Below are positions 1 through 8,118 of a stretch of 64,000 nucleotides of DNA, one piece after another (the first letter of the stretch is position 1; each line of letters begins with the position of its first letter). The position numbers and the translations under genes were made by a program. The notes under the pieces are model-generated. The model did not search any database. It worked only from the letters and a program-made list of their open reading frames with translations, and was not told the origin of the DNA. Source of the DNA: VBAS01 sp035318985 (lineage in GTDB: Bacteria > Bacteroidota > Bacteroidia > Chitinophagales > Chitinophagaceae); NCBI GenBank assembly GCA_035318985.1, contig DATHDP010000087.1:1-64000 (forward strand), written 5' to 3'.

Positions 1-556
1 GATCATGCTTGTCTTTATCTAACCCATAAGCTAGGGCTGCGGCAGTTGGCTCGTTCACGATACGGCGAACATTTAACCCGGCAATTTCACCAGCTTCTTT
101 TGTAGCCTGGCGCTGCGCATCATTAAAATAAGCCGGCACAGTGATCACGGCATCGGTCACTTCCTGCCCAAGATAATCCTCGGCGGTTTTCTTCATTTTC
201 TGAAGAACCATGGCCGATATTTCCTGTGGTGTATAAGGCCTGCCATCTATGTCAATACGAACAGTATTATTGTCACCTTTTACCACTTTATAGCTCCAGT
301 GACTTATCTCTTCAGTCACCTCATCGTGGCGACGCCCCATAAAACGCTTCACACTCGAGATAGTATTTTGCGGATTAGTGATGGCCTGCCTTTTGGCCGG
401 ATCACCCACTTTGCGTTCGCCATTTTTCAGAAAAGCCACTACAGACGGGGTTGTGCGACGCCCCTCGTCGTTGGCTATCACAACAGGCTCGTTGCCTTCC
501 ATTACGGCAACGCAGCTATTAGTAGTTCCAAGGTCAATTCCTATTATTTTTCCCAT
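1..556 (-). CDS. dnaK: Chaperone DnaK (Hsp70), N-terminal part, cut by window start
   Basis: ATP-dependent Hsp70 chaperone that binds unfolded proteins with DnaJ and GrpE. The reverse strand reads MGKIIGIDLGTTNS, the phosphate-1 loop of the Hsp70 ATPase domain, then continues through GRRTTPSVVAF, GDPAKRQA, MKKTAEDYLG and AVITVPAYFNDAQRQATK to VNEPTAAALAYG. All are standard DnaK blocks with no gap. About 185 residues are present; the rest of the ATPase domain, the substrate-binding domain and the stop codon lie beyond base 1. The start is the ATG at 554-556. The 221 bp to the next gene show no CIRCE-type inverted repeat that I can see. Confidence 0.97.
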   Translation of the reverse strand, partial: MGKIIGIDLGTTNSCVAVMEGNEPVVIANDEGRRTTPSVVAFLKNGERKVGDPAKRQAITNPQNTISSVKRFMGRRHDEVTEEISHWSYKVVKGDNNTVRIDIDGRPYTPQEISAMVLQKMKKTAEDYLGQEVTDAVITVPAYFNDAQRQATKEAGEIAGLNVRRIVNEPTAAALAYGLDKDKHD

Positions 557-777
557 TGTATAAAAATTTAAGGGTTCAGCACCTGATACTCAATGATAGT
601 GCCATCCACAGAGAGTGTGAAAAATTGGCAGACGACTTTGGCTTTTGAAACCTTTTATACCACTAAGAGGGCATTGCCCGCTGTGCTTTTAGAATTTATT
701 TTTATAGAAGCTGATCCAAATAAAAGTATTCTTCTACCCTGTGAATTGCATCTCCGTTTTCATTAAAAAGCCCCGTC

Positions 778-1605
778 ATGCCAACTGATAACAAAGTCAA
801 GCCAATGAGCTGGGTCTATATCTCACTTGGTGGATTTATTTTATTCATTGCCTGTGCTATTGTTCTTGTTGTTTACGGTAAAAAACTTGAAATAACCTTG
901 CCGGTATATTTCTTTTTACTGGTAGTAGCAGCATTAAGTGCAACGGGTTTTCTTACCGGAGCTTTGCGATCACAAGCAAGGTATTCCGGAAAAGTTTATA
1001 ATGGCAATTTATACCTTACGGGTCCCATCCTTGTGTTTGTAATAATTGTTTTTCTTGGCTATAAATTCAGACCACAAACGAAAGATGGTCCGCTTACACT
1101 CACATTGAATTTATTTGGTCCAGCTGGCCGCAGCGAAGCGATCACATCTGGTTCTGTAAAAGTTTTATTTGAAAACGATGCCAGGGTTGAGAACATTTCT
1201 TCCGAAGGACAAGCGGTGTTTGGGCAAATTGATCCTTCTTTTAAAAACAAACAAGTCCGGATTATTCCCCAAGTCAATAAATTTTTACTCCCCACAGGCG
1301 ATACATTAGTAACTCTTCCGGATAAAGAGTTTGCAACAGTCGATATCCAATTACAAAAGCAAAAAGAAAAAACGCTGATACGTGGATTGATTACGACAGA
1401 CAACGGAACACCGATCAATAAGGCATTGGTGCAATTTCAACAATTCGGCAAATCTGTTTCTACCAATGAACAAGGGAGTTTTGAGATAGAGATACCACTT
1501 GCAGAAGGAACTGAAACTGATATTGTCATTTATATAAACAATGTGATCAAATACCGTAATAAAATGACCGTTGCAGAAACAATAACAATACCTGTACCTG
1601 ATTGA
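778..1605 (+). CDS. Membrane protein with carboxypeptidase-regulatory-like C-terminal domain
   Basis: Function unknown. The 275 residues begin with three hydrophobic stretches (about 12-33, 40-63 and 80-96), followed by about 180 soluble residues. The last part (about 201-265) has the look of a carboxypeptidase-regulatory-like beta sandwich: IRGLITTDNGTPINKALVQF, then a TNEQGSFEIEIP turn. An earlier segment (about 105-195) with a similar strand pattern may be a second copy. The stop lies 4 bp before the next start, so the two are almost certainly cotranscribed. The carboxypeptidase-like domain suggests an envelope or sensing role, but nothing here fixes one. Confidence 0.75.
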   Translation: MPTDNKVKPMSWVYISLGGFILFIACAIVLVVYGKKLEITLPVYFFLLVVAALSATGFLTGALRSQARYSGKVYNGNLYLTGPILVFVIIVFLGYKFRPQTKDGPLTLTLNLFGPAGRSEAITSGSVKVLFENDARVENISSEGQAVFGQIDPSFKNKQVRIIPQVNKFLLPTGDTLVTLPDKEFATVDIQLQKQKEKTLIRGLITTDNGTPINKALVQFQQFGKSVSTNEQGSFEIEIPLAEGTETDIVIYINNVIKYRNKMTVAETITIPVPD

Positions 1606-1609
1606 TGTT

Positions 1610-2599
1610 ATGAAAAAGAAGTATTTAATATCATCATTATTTCTTTTGCCTTTACTAAGCCATGCACAGGTTGAGAAATATAAGTTCCAGGTAAAAGATG
1701 AAAAAAATGTTATCCGTAAAAATCTTGTACTGATCGCAAATGGCGAAAATGTAATTACTAATGCTTCAGGAATTTTTATACTTACACTTAATAATAGTCT
1801 CATCAATATAGCTGTTCAATCGCCGGATGAAAAAAAATTTGTTATCAGGTATCCTTCTTCAGGAATAATTTCATTGCCAAGAGGCGCTGAAAATTTAATT
1901 GAGATCAAAATTGCTGAACCAACAAAAGCGGATGAAGCGAATACGGCAAAAAACCAGTTAGCTGATCAAATAACTAAGATCGATAAACAGATCAGGAATC
2001 TGAAAAATGAGGATGAACAATTGAAAAGAATATTGCTAAAGCGGATCGATTCATTATTTGCAGTTGGTCAGAAAAAAAATATCAGTCATGATGAGCTGCG
2101 GACGGCAAGAGAATTAATGGTTGGCCGGGATACAAGTTTTCCAAAAATATCTCTCACACTTGCGAATTATATCAATGAAGCCAAAGACCTTTCTGATGCT
2201 TTAAAACTTGCAGACATGGCACTAACTAACCAAGGTGCCCGCACCCAACTGATCGATGCAATAAAAACTTATAATCCTTTTTATGAAGAATTGAATGGGA
2301 AAAAAGATGAGTATGAAAAGAACGTTGGCGCCTTCTGGCAAAGCAAAGAGCTTTCTTATAACTTTCTTAACCTCGCAGATTTCGCATTGAATGAAATTCA
2401 CAGACCTTATATACTTCCATTGAATGACTTAATAGAAAAAATGAATCGTTATAACATGGAAAGTGGAAGAAAAAGAAGAGAATTGAAAAGCGAAATACTT
2501 GCAGAGTCAAAGATCATAACTCGTAATCTTGACACAAGGCTGATAATACTTAGTGAAAAAAATAATACCCTAATGACGATCCTGAAATCATTTATGTGA
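1610..2599 (+). CDS. Exported protein with coiled coil, unknown function
   Basis: 329 residues starting with a clean signal peptide (MKKKYLISSLFLLPLLSHAQ, cleavage after AQ). After it comes a short beta-rich segment (about 20-95, with GENVITNASGIFILTL, again reminiscent of a carboxypeptidase-regulatory fold), then a charged helical region with heptad-like spacing (about 105-150, QITKIDKQIRNLKNEDEQLK). The rest is mainly helical. It is 4 bp downstream of the three-span membrane protein, and the two may work together across the inner membrane. I do not recognise the family. Confidence 0.75.
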   Translation: MKKKYLISSLFLLPLLSHAQVEKYKFQVKDEKNVIRKNLVLIANGENVITNASGIFILTLNNSLINIAVQSPDEKKFVIRYPSSGIISLPRGAENLIEIKIAEPTKADEANTAKNQLADQITKIDKQIRNLKNEDEQLKRILLKRIDSLFAVGQKKNISHDELRTARELMVGRDTSFPKISLTLANYINEAKDLSDALKLADMALTNQGARTQLIDAIKTYNPFYEELNGKKDEYEKNVGAFWQSKELSYNFLNLADFALNEIHRPYILPLNDLIEKMNRYNMESGRKRRELKSEILAESKIITRNLDTRLIILSEKNNTLMTILKSFM

Positions 2600-2634
2600 A
2601 CCAAATATATTAACCAACCAATAAACCTCTCGTT

Positions 2635-3030
2635 ATGAACAAGTACAATTATATCCCCCGAAAAGCTGTATTCCTGATTTTTGTTACTGCCTTTTTTTTC
2701 GCACCAGGGTGTGGCAGCAAGGGCCTTACAGATTTTATACCAAATCTTTCAAATACCTGGCAGAATAAAGCCGATGCAACCAATACCTTTTTCTTTTTCC
2801 CTGCGCAGACAAACACCAATATGTCTACGTTTACCGGGAATGTGAATCCACCGGGGGCCGGCTCTCAGACACATATTGCAGGTTCATTCGAAAATGAAAA
2901 TGTTGAATTCACTTATACAGATGGCCCCAATACAGGAAAAAAATATTCTGGTAAATTCATTAAGAATTCTAATCCCTTCAGAATGGAATTAAAAAGCGGA
3001 ACTGAAGATCTTATTTTAGAACAACATTAA
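2635..3030 (+). CDS. Small lipoprotein, unknown function
   Basis: 131 residues. The N-terminus has basic residues, a hydrophobic run (AVFLIFVTAFFFAPGC) and a cysteine at about residue 26 that fits a lipobox (APGC), so the mature protein is probably lipid-anchored. The remainder is a small beta-rich domain with repeated TGK/SGK turns (GSFENENVEFTYTDG, GKKYSGKF), compatible with a compact barrel like those of other small Bacteroidota lipoproteins. It sits 35 bp after the coiled-coil exported protein and could share its transcript. No family was recognised. Confidence 0.7.
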   Translation: MNKYNYIPRKAVFLIFVTAFFFAPGCGSKGLTDFIPNLSNTWQNKADATNTFFFFPAQTNTNMSTFTGNVNPPGAGSQTHIAGSFENENVEFTYTDGPNTGKKYSGKFIKNSNPFRMELKSGTEDLILEQH

Positions 3031-3098
3031 GCATCCGGATCTATAGTTCCCATTTTTAAAAAGAGAATTGACTATTTTTATTTTTTCAACCTCTTTTT

Positions 3099-3569
3099 AT
3101 GGAATGGGTCTGGATCATATTTGGAATTATTTTATGCATCATTGGTATTATTGGCAGCCTGTTGCCTTTATTACCCGGCCCACCTATTGCCTATGTTGGC
3201 ATTCTGTTGCAATTATTCCGCAATCCTGATCCATTTGAAGCTAAAACATATTGGATCTTTGCCGGTGTAGTTGTGGTTTCATTGATATTGGATTATCTCA
3301 TTCCAATTTGGGGAACCAAAAAATTCGGCGGTACTAAATACGGAGCATGGGGTTGTACGCTTGGTTTTATAGCTGCCTTCTGGATCGGGCCATGGGGAGT
3401 TATCATCGGGCCATTTGTTGGGGCTTTTATCGGCGAACTGATTGGAGGACAGGATTCTCATAAATCACTTAAAGCAGCATTAGGTTCTTTTGTAGGTTTT
3501 TTACTTGGATCTTTTTTAAAGATCGTTGTATGTTTCTTTATGCTTTACTGGATCATCGCCAACATTTAG
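3099..3569 (+). CDS. DUF456 family membrane protein
   Basis: 156 residues, almost all hydrophobic, with four to five membrane spans. The N-terminal block (IIGIIGSLLPLLPGPPIAYVG) and the Gly-rich second half (GPWGVIIGPFVGAFIGELIGG) are the hallmarks of the DUF456 family of small inner-membrane proteins. The Gly-zipper-like GxxxGxxxG pattern suggests tight helix packing. No biochemical role is established for the family. Length agrees with family members (about 155-165). It is probably its own transcription unit, 68 bp after the lipoprotein gene. Confidence 0.85.
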   Translation: MEWVWIIFGIILCIIGIIGSLLPLLPGPPIAYVGILLQLFRNPDPFEAKTYWIFAGVVVVSLILDYLIPIWGTKKFGGTKYGAWGCTLGFIAAFWIGPWGVIIGPFVGAFIGELIGGQDSHKSLKAALGSFVGFLLGSFLKIVVCFFMLYWIIANI

Positions 3570-3624
3570 CAACATTCAATAAATGCTTTGTGATATGAAT
3601 ATCTATTTTTGATAAAACATTTTT

Positions 3625-4287
3625 ATGGCCAATACCATTTCTCAAAAATTAAAAATACAAGCTGGCGATACACTGTTAACCGTAAATGAACCATCCGAAT
3701 TCCAAAAAGGATTGAATGGCTTACCCAAAGGTGTAAAAGTTATTGAGTCAGGAAAAGAATATAACCAGGTGCATTGGTTTGTTTTGAATCGTGCACAAAT
3801 GGAAAAACAGATGAGTAAAGTGATGAAGTTGCTAAAACCCGGTGTGATCGTTTGGGTTTACTATCCGAAAGGAACATCAAAATTGCAAACTGATCTAAAT
3901 CGTGATAAAGGCTGGGACTGTTTATTAGCAGAAGGTGATAAACTTACCTGGATAAGCTTGATCTCTTTTGATGATACATGGAGTGTGTTTGGCTTTCGTG
4001 CAAAAACCGAAGCTGATAAAAAGAAAGAAGTAAAGCCAAAAGAAGAAAGAGAAATTTTTAAATGGGTAAATCCGCAAACCAAAGAAGTAAAACTGCCCGA
4101 TGATCTTGCTGCTGCTTTAAAGAAAAATAAAAAAGCCTTGGAGTTTTTCAATGCACTTTCGTTTACCAACAAAAAAGAATTCATTGAGTGGATCGTTACT
4201 GCCAAGAGAGAAGAAACAAGAAAAGAAAGAGTTGATGGAACGATCGAGAGACTAGTGAAGAATTGGAAGAATCCGAGAAATATTTAG
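3625..4287 (+). CDS. OmdA/YdeI-like protein with DUF3052-like N-terminal domain
   Basis: 220 residues in two parts. Residues 1-130 (KLKIQAGDTLLTVNEP, PGVIVWVYYPKGTSKLQTDL, WSVFGFRAK) resemble the DUF3052-like domain. Residues about 145-215 (LPDDLAAALKKNKKALEFFN, FTNKKEFIEWIVTAKREETR) match the C-terminal helical domain of the YdeI/OmpD-associated (OmdA) family, linked in some bacteria to resistance to cationic peptides. The linker is Lys/Glu-rich. A TATTTTTG sequence at 3604-3611 fits the Bacteroidota -7 box and would give a very short leader, but no matching -33 box stands 19-21 nt upstream. The function in this organism is inferred only from the family. Confidence 0.8.
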   Translation: MANTISQKLKIQAGDTLLTVNEPSEFQKGLNGLPKGVKVIESGKEYNQVHWFVLNRAQMEKQMSKVMKLLKPGVIVWVYYPKGTSKLQTDLNRDKGWDCLLAEGDKLTWISLISFDDTWSVFGFRAKTEADKKKEVKPKEEREIFKWVNPQTKEVKLPDDLAAALKKNKKALEFFNALSFTNKKEFIEWIVTAKREETRKERVDGTIERLVKNWKNPRNI

Positions 4288-4305
4288 ATAAGAGAATAAA
4301 AGAGA

Positions 4306-4357
4306 GAAAGAGAAAAGGAGTTAGTTTGATAATTCTCTTTGACTCCTTTTCTCTTTC
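4306..4357. repeat. Perfect 16-bp inverted repeat, purine/pyrimidine arms
   Basis: Bases 4306-4321 (GAAAGAGAAAAGGAGT) are exactly complementary to 4342-4357, with a 20-nt loop. It lies between the OmdA-like gene and the AraC-type gene. There is no T-run after either arm, so it is not a classic intrinsic terminator, though a long hairpin could still mark a transcript end. One arm is almost pure purine. Confidence 0.8.
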
Positions 4358-4385
4358 AACCTCTTAGCTTAACTTTATAATTGAC

Positions 4386-4799
4386 ATGAACCTCACCAAC
4401 GATACATACCTGCGCATAGTTAACGCTAAAATGTATATTGACGAGAACTATCAGGAACCGATCGATCTTGAGGTGGTTTCAAAAAAAGCTTTTATCTCAA
4501 AATTTCATTTTCATCGTTTATTCAGAAAAGTTTACAGACAGACTCCTCATCAATACATAACAAGAAAACGAATTGACAAAGCAAAAGACCTGCTTGCTGA
4601 AAACAAGCCTGTAAACGAAGTCTGTAATGAGGTCGGATTTGAAAGTATTGGCTCATTCAGCATCTTATTTAAAAAAGAAATTGGCTTCGCTCCTACTTAC
4701 TACCGCAATATGGCATGGTTGAAAAAACAAGAGGCCAAACAACAGCCAAAGAAATTTATTCCCCATTGTTTTATTGACTCCTACAAATTGGATAAATAA
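4386..4799 (+). CDS. Short AraC-family DNA-binding protein
   Basis: 137 residues made almost entirely of the two-helix-turn-helix AraC/XylS domain (about 5-105): FISKFHFHRLFRKVYRQTP in the first HTH, then VNEVCNEVGFESIGSFSILF and the closing FAPTYYRN. There is no N-terminal effector-binding domain, so sensing must come from elsewhere. Two VOC-domain genes follow on the same strand at 70 and 17 bp, and a second AraC-VOC pair with closely related proteins lies near 36 kb. I infer local control of the adjacent VOC genes; the sequence does not prove it. Confidence 0.9.
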   Translation: MNLTNDTYLRIVNAKMYIDENYQEPIDLEVVSKKAFISKFHFHRLFRKVYRQTPHQYITRKRIDKAKDLLAENKPVNEVCNEVGFESIGSFSILFKKEIGFAPTYYRNMAWLKKQEAKQQPKKFIPHCFIDSYKLDK

Positions 4800-4869
4800 T
4801 CATTAGCAAGATTCAATAAGCCTTTCACCTATCTCTCATCTTATCTTTACTTTATTAAAATAACTAATC

Positions 4870-5292
4870 ATGAAACTAATTACTTATTTAACGTTCGCAG
4901 GAAATTGCGAAGAAGCGTTGAACTTTTACAAAGAAGCATTAGGTGCAGAAGTATTAATGGTTTCCCGTATGGGTGATGGCCAGATGGAAGTACCGGAAAA
5001 TTTAAAAGACAAAATAATGCATGCCCGTCTTCGTATCGGAGAAAACGAACTGTACATGTCTGACACTTTTGACCCATCATCAATAAACAAAGGGAATAAT
5101 GTTAGTCTCTCAATCCAAATTGATGACGTAACTCAACTTGAAAAATCATTTATCAGGCTTTCTTCCGGCGGAAATGTTACGATGCCTTTACAAAAAACAT
5201 TTTGGGCGACAAGCTTTGGAATGTTCGTAGACAAATTTGGTATTCAATGGATGTTTAATTGCGAACTCAAGCAAGAACCAGCATTAAATTAA
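4870..5292 (+). CDS. VOC-family protein (PhnB/YdcF-like glyoxalase fold)
   Basis: 140 residues forming one vicinal-oxygen-chelate unit of the PhnB-like type: YLTFAGNCEEALNFYKEALG at the N-terminus, then HARLRIGENELYMSD, GNNVSLSIQID, and the closing FWATSFGMFVDKFGIQWMFN. Members of this group are usually annotated as glyoxalase or PhnB-like proteins of unclear substrate. It resembles the VOC protein at 33619-34026 and the C-terminal half of the fusion at 30478-31401. It is probably cotranscribed with the VOC gene 17 bp downstream. Confidence 0.9.
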   Translation: MKLITYLTFAGNCEEALNFYKEALGAEVLMVSRMGDGQMEVPENLKDKIMHARLRIGENELYMSDTFDPSSINKGNNVSLSIQIDDVTQLEKSFIRLSSGGNVTMPLQKTFWATSFGMFVDKFGIQWMFNCELKQEPALN

Positions 5293-5309
5293 TTTCAAAA
5301 ATTTAAAAT

Positions 5310-5729
5310 ATGATCACTAAACTTTCACACACGTCATTCTTCGTGACCGACCAGGATAAAGCCTTTGATTTTTATGTAAACAAACTTGGCTTTAAAGTAA
5401 ATACAGATGTAAAAATGGAAAATGGCTTTCGCTGGCTTACGGTAAATCCTCCCGATCAACCTGACCTCGAGATCATTCTTTTTCCTGCTAATGGCGCAAA
5501 TGGTTTTGATGAAGATGTGAATGCAGCGCTAAAACTATTATTGGACAAAGGAGTAATGGGTGCCGGTGCTATGTACACTTCCGATTGTCGCGCCACTTAC
5601 GAAGAACTGAAAGCAAAAGGAGTCACGTTCAAATCAGAACCGAAAGAACAATTTTATGGAATTGAAGCCATCATCACTGATGGATGCGGTAATTGGTTTA
5701 GCATGACCCAGCCAAAAGAAGGATTTTAA
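5310..5729 (+). CDS. VOC-family protein (glyoxalase/bleomycin-resistance fold)
   Basis: 139 residues of the glyoxalase I/extradiol dioxygenase superfamily: LSHTSFFVTDQDKAFDFYVN, a GFRWLTVNPPDQPDLEIIL strand, and a C-terminal ATYEELKAKGVTFKSEPKEQ helix-strand followed by GIEAIITDGCGNWFSM. This differs from the PhnB-like type next door and is closer to the VOC protein at 35555-35938 (TILVVFDDTCGNNIQL at the equivalent end). Metal-ligand positions cannot be assigned safely by eye. Substrate unknown. Confidence 0.88.
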   Translation: MITKLSHTSFFVTDQDKAFDFYVNKLGFKVNTDVKMENGFRWLTVNPPDQPDLEIILFPANGANGFDEDVNAALKLLLDKGVMGAGAMYTSDCRATYEELKAKGVTFKSEPKEQFYGIEAIITDGCGNWFSMTQPKEGF

Positions 5730-6076
5730 AAATTGATGATTGTCAATCTTTAATTTCAACTGATCTCTTCTTCCGAAAATCATTTTGTTTTAACGTCGGG
5801 ATACAGGTAAACAACTTTCGCTTCCATTGCTTCCTGAAGTTGAATAAATACAGCTAATGCTATCACAGTTTTAGTATTTGGTTGATCAAAATAAAATGTG
5901 AATTTCACCGGGATATTGAATAGATCAGGAATTTCGGATGGGATGATTGGATACGATAGTGAAGCAGCGTACAAAATACATCGGAACAACATTTCTCACA
6001 ATCGTAGAATTACTGATTTGTTAAAAAAGTTATTTGAAGCTTTCGTTCATTTCTGATTAAAGGTATTTTTGATGCT
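5730..6076. other. Intergenic stretch of about 350 bp with one doubtful short ORF
   Basis: No RNA gene, terminator hairpin or repeat is evident. The minus strand has an open frame at 5780-5992 (70 codons, LSYPIIPSEIPDLFNIPVKF and onward) that is not an obvious shadow of anything, but it has no recognisable domain, signal or promoter. It may be a decayed gene or chance. Near the right edge a TATTTTTG at 6064-6071 resembles a Bacteroidota -7 box for the next gene. Confidence 0.4.
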
Positions 6077-7519
6077 ATGTTCAATTCCTTGAAACCAACT
6101 CACTTCTTTATTTACTTTTTGTTTTTGCTGGCAACCTCTTGTTCAAAAAAAATTATTCCTGACAAACCTTTTCTTTCAAAAACAAATTTCAAAATGGATT
6201 CTTTACCTGAGTCTGAATTGAATATTCCGATCCAGGTAAACATGAAGCCGTTTTATCAACTTGCAGAAAAAAAAGTGGCGCTGGTATATGCTTCGCCCAA
6301 ATGGCCGGATGATTGGATCACTATCGACTGCGCCAACAGGTATAAATATCAGTTTGTAAGAGGGCCATTGCAATTTGCGGCTGCAGGAAGTTCACTGAAT
6401 TTGGGTTTCACTGGTTATTATAAAATTATCGGGTCAACAAGAGTTTGTCTTGGCAATACAGTTGTATCTCCCTGGACACCCGCTTGTCGTTGCGGGTTTG
6501 AAGAAGGTGAAAGAAAAGTAAAGATCAGTTTTATAAATACTGTTAAGATCTTATCAGATTTCAAAGTAAACCTAAACATAACAAGGCAGGAGCCGGTGCC
6601 GATCGATAAATGCACCGTCTGCATTTTTGGTGCAGATATTACAAACCAGGTAATGAAAGGCTTGAAAGATGAACTTGACCTTGCAAAAAAAGCGATCGAA
6701 GATTCTTTTGGAGTTGTTGATCTGAAACCACAAGTCCAGCAAATATGGAATAAACTGAATGTATCATATAATCTCTACGGATTAGGTTGGTTAAAGATCA
6801 ATCCGCAAAAGATCCGGCTTACAAGTTTAGTTGCCCGCAACGATTCATTGAATATCTTTTTTGGAATGACGGCTAAGCCAGTTATCAGTTTTGAAAAAAC
6901 AGCCGATCTTATGACGCTGGCTCCCGATCTTGATAATTCAATTTCGAAACCGGGTTTTAATGTTTTCTTAGATGCGGTTTTAAACTATGATTCATTAAGT
7001 AGTATTCTAAATGCACAATTAAAAGGAGAAGAATTTGATCTTTCGAAAGGAAAATCAAAGAAGGTGCTTGTGGTAGAAGATTGCAGGATCTATGGAACGG
7101 GGAATGAAAAGCTTATTATTAAAATGGGATTTTCGGGAAGCAATAGTGGCATCGCTTATTTTACCGGTAAACCATTTTACGATGCAGCCAAAAAAATGAT
7201 CGAAGTAAGAGATATTGAATTTGACGTGAAAACAAAAAGTCTTTTATTGAGATCAGCGGATTGGCTATTTAATAAACGTATCATTAATGAAATTACTCGT
7301 GTGTCACATTTTGATCTTTCAAATTATATTGATACCGCAAAAATCCTGATCAATAAACAATTAAATACAGAATGGATCCGGGGAGTTAAAAGTAGTGGTT
7401 CAATCAATGATCTGAAAATTTCCGGGTTCTATCCATTAGCGGATCATTTTGTAATACGAAGTAATGCAAATGGTGACCTTGTGATAAAAGTAGATACTGT
7501 GAATTTTAATTTGCAATGA
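6077..7519 (+). CDS. DUF4403 family lipoprotein
   Basis: 480 residues. The N-terminus carries a hydrophobic signal ending in LATSC, a lipobox, so the protein is likely lipid-anchored. The body matches DUF4403: SELNIPIQVNMKPFYQLAEK near the start, PWTPACRCG, a middle AxxxLxxxWxxL region, and FYDAAKKMIEVRDIEFDVKT late in the chain. DUF4403 proteins are predicted to have tubular lipid-binding repeats, so a lipid or envelope transport role is possible. The gene ends one base before the stop of the convergent gtrA-like gene, leaving no room for a separate terminator. Confidence 0.88.
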   Translation: MFNSLKPTHFFIYFLFLLATSCSKKIIPDKPFLSKTNFKMDSLPESELNIPIQVNMKPFYQLAEKKVALVYASPKWPDDWITIDCANRYKYQFVRGPLQFAAAGSSLNLGFTGYYKIIGSTRVCLGNTVVSPWTPACRCGFEEGERKVKISFINTVKILSDFKVNLNITRQEPVPIDKCTVCIFGADITNQVMKGLKDELDLAKKAIEDSFGVVDLKPQVQQIWNKLNVSYNLYGLGWLKINPQKIRLTSLVARNDSLNIFFGMTAKPVISFEKTADLMTLAPDLDNSISKPGFNVFLDAVLNYDSLSSILNAQLKGEEFDLSKGKSKKVLVVEDCRIYGTGNEKLIIKMGFSGSNSGIAYFTGKPFYDAAKKMIEVRDIEFDVKTKSLLLRSADWLFNKRIINEITRVSHFDLSNYIDTAKILINKQLNTEWIRGVKSSGSINDLKISGFYPLADHFVIRSNANGDLVIKVDTVNFNLQ

Positions 7520-8014
7520 TCAGCTTACCCTGAATGCAAATTTCTTTTGTGAAAAATAGCTGAATGCAACCACAAAAAATGTCGTTGCGATCTTTGCAGG
7601 GAGTGGCCACCAGCCAAAAACCTCAACAAATAATTTCAGAAAACCATAATTAAGGAGGAAACATACAAATACCACGGAGAGGTATTTGGTCATCTGCACT
7701 CTTTTCCTCGTTGTTGCAGATTCGGGGAACACAACATAACGCATCAGGAAAAAACCTGTTACAAAAGTGATTGGGAATGAAAATAAGAATGCCGCAATGT
7801 GCGGACTAATAGCGATTGATCCAATATGTACAATCTGTTCATGCAAAACATAGTGAAGTATGATCGTAAAAAGAACAATATCAAATGCTGTATTGCTTCC
7901 ACCACAAGCTGCATAGCGAAAAGTTTGCTTGTCCATCAGTTTACTGAAGGGCTGATAAAAGAAATCAATAAGAGTAATGATCCTGTCCTTAATATTATAG
8001 ACTGCTTCTTTCAT
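7520..8014 (-). CDS. GtrA family membrane protein
   Basis: 164 residues with four membrane spans. The block FRYAACGGSNTAFDIVLFTI and the third-span FPITFVTGFFLMRYVVFPES are typical of GtrA-like proteins, which help move lipid-linked sugars (for example undecaprenyl-phosphate glucose) across the inner membrane for surface polysaccharide decoration. The ATG at 8012-8014 is supported by a well-formed promoter immediately upstream. No glycosyltransferase partner is adjacent; its neighbours are DUF4403 (convergent) and argS (divergent). Confidence 0.9.
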   Translation of the reverse strand: MKEAVYNIKDRIITLIDFFYQPFSKLMDKQTFRYAACGGSNTAFDIVLFTIILHYVLHEQIVHIGSIAISPHIAAFLFSFPITFVTGFFLMRYVVFPESATTRKRVQMTKYLSVVFVCFLLNYGFLKLFVEVFGWWPLPAKIATTFFVVAFSYFSQKKFAFRVS

Positions 8015-8021
8015 GAACCGT

Positions 8022-8052
8022 CAAAGATACAGGTTGCTTTTTGCAGATGCAA
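8022..8052 (-). promoter_or_regulatory. Bacteroidota-type promoter for the gtrA-like gene
   Basis: On the minus strand a TTG (-33 element, 8050-8052) is followed after exactly 20 nt by TATCTTTG (8022-8029), a full match to the TAnnTTTG -7 consensus of Bacteroidota sigma-ABfr promoters. Transcription would start close to the ATG at 8014. On the opposite strand, TATTTTTG at 8069-8076 is a possible -7 box for argS, but no -33 element lies at the right distance. Confidence 0.6.
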
Positions 8053-8118
8053 CCCGCCGGGAAACTACTATTTTTGCAGGCATCGCAAATAACATTCGAA
8101 TAACAAATCATAGAAGAG

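Noticed and set aside
299..571. Plus-strand open frame of 90 codons at the left edge
   Set aside because: It is antisense to dnaK, which is certain, and has no domain or signal.
557..777. CIRCE-type element or clear promoter for dnaK
   Set aside because: No inverted repeat of the CIRCE form and no TAnnTTTG with a correctly spaced TTG was found.
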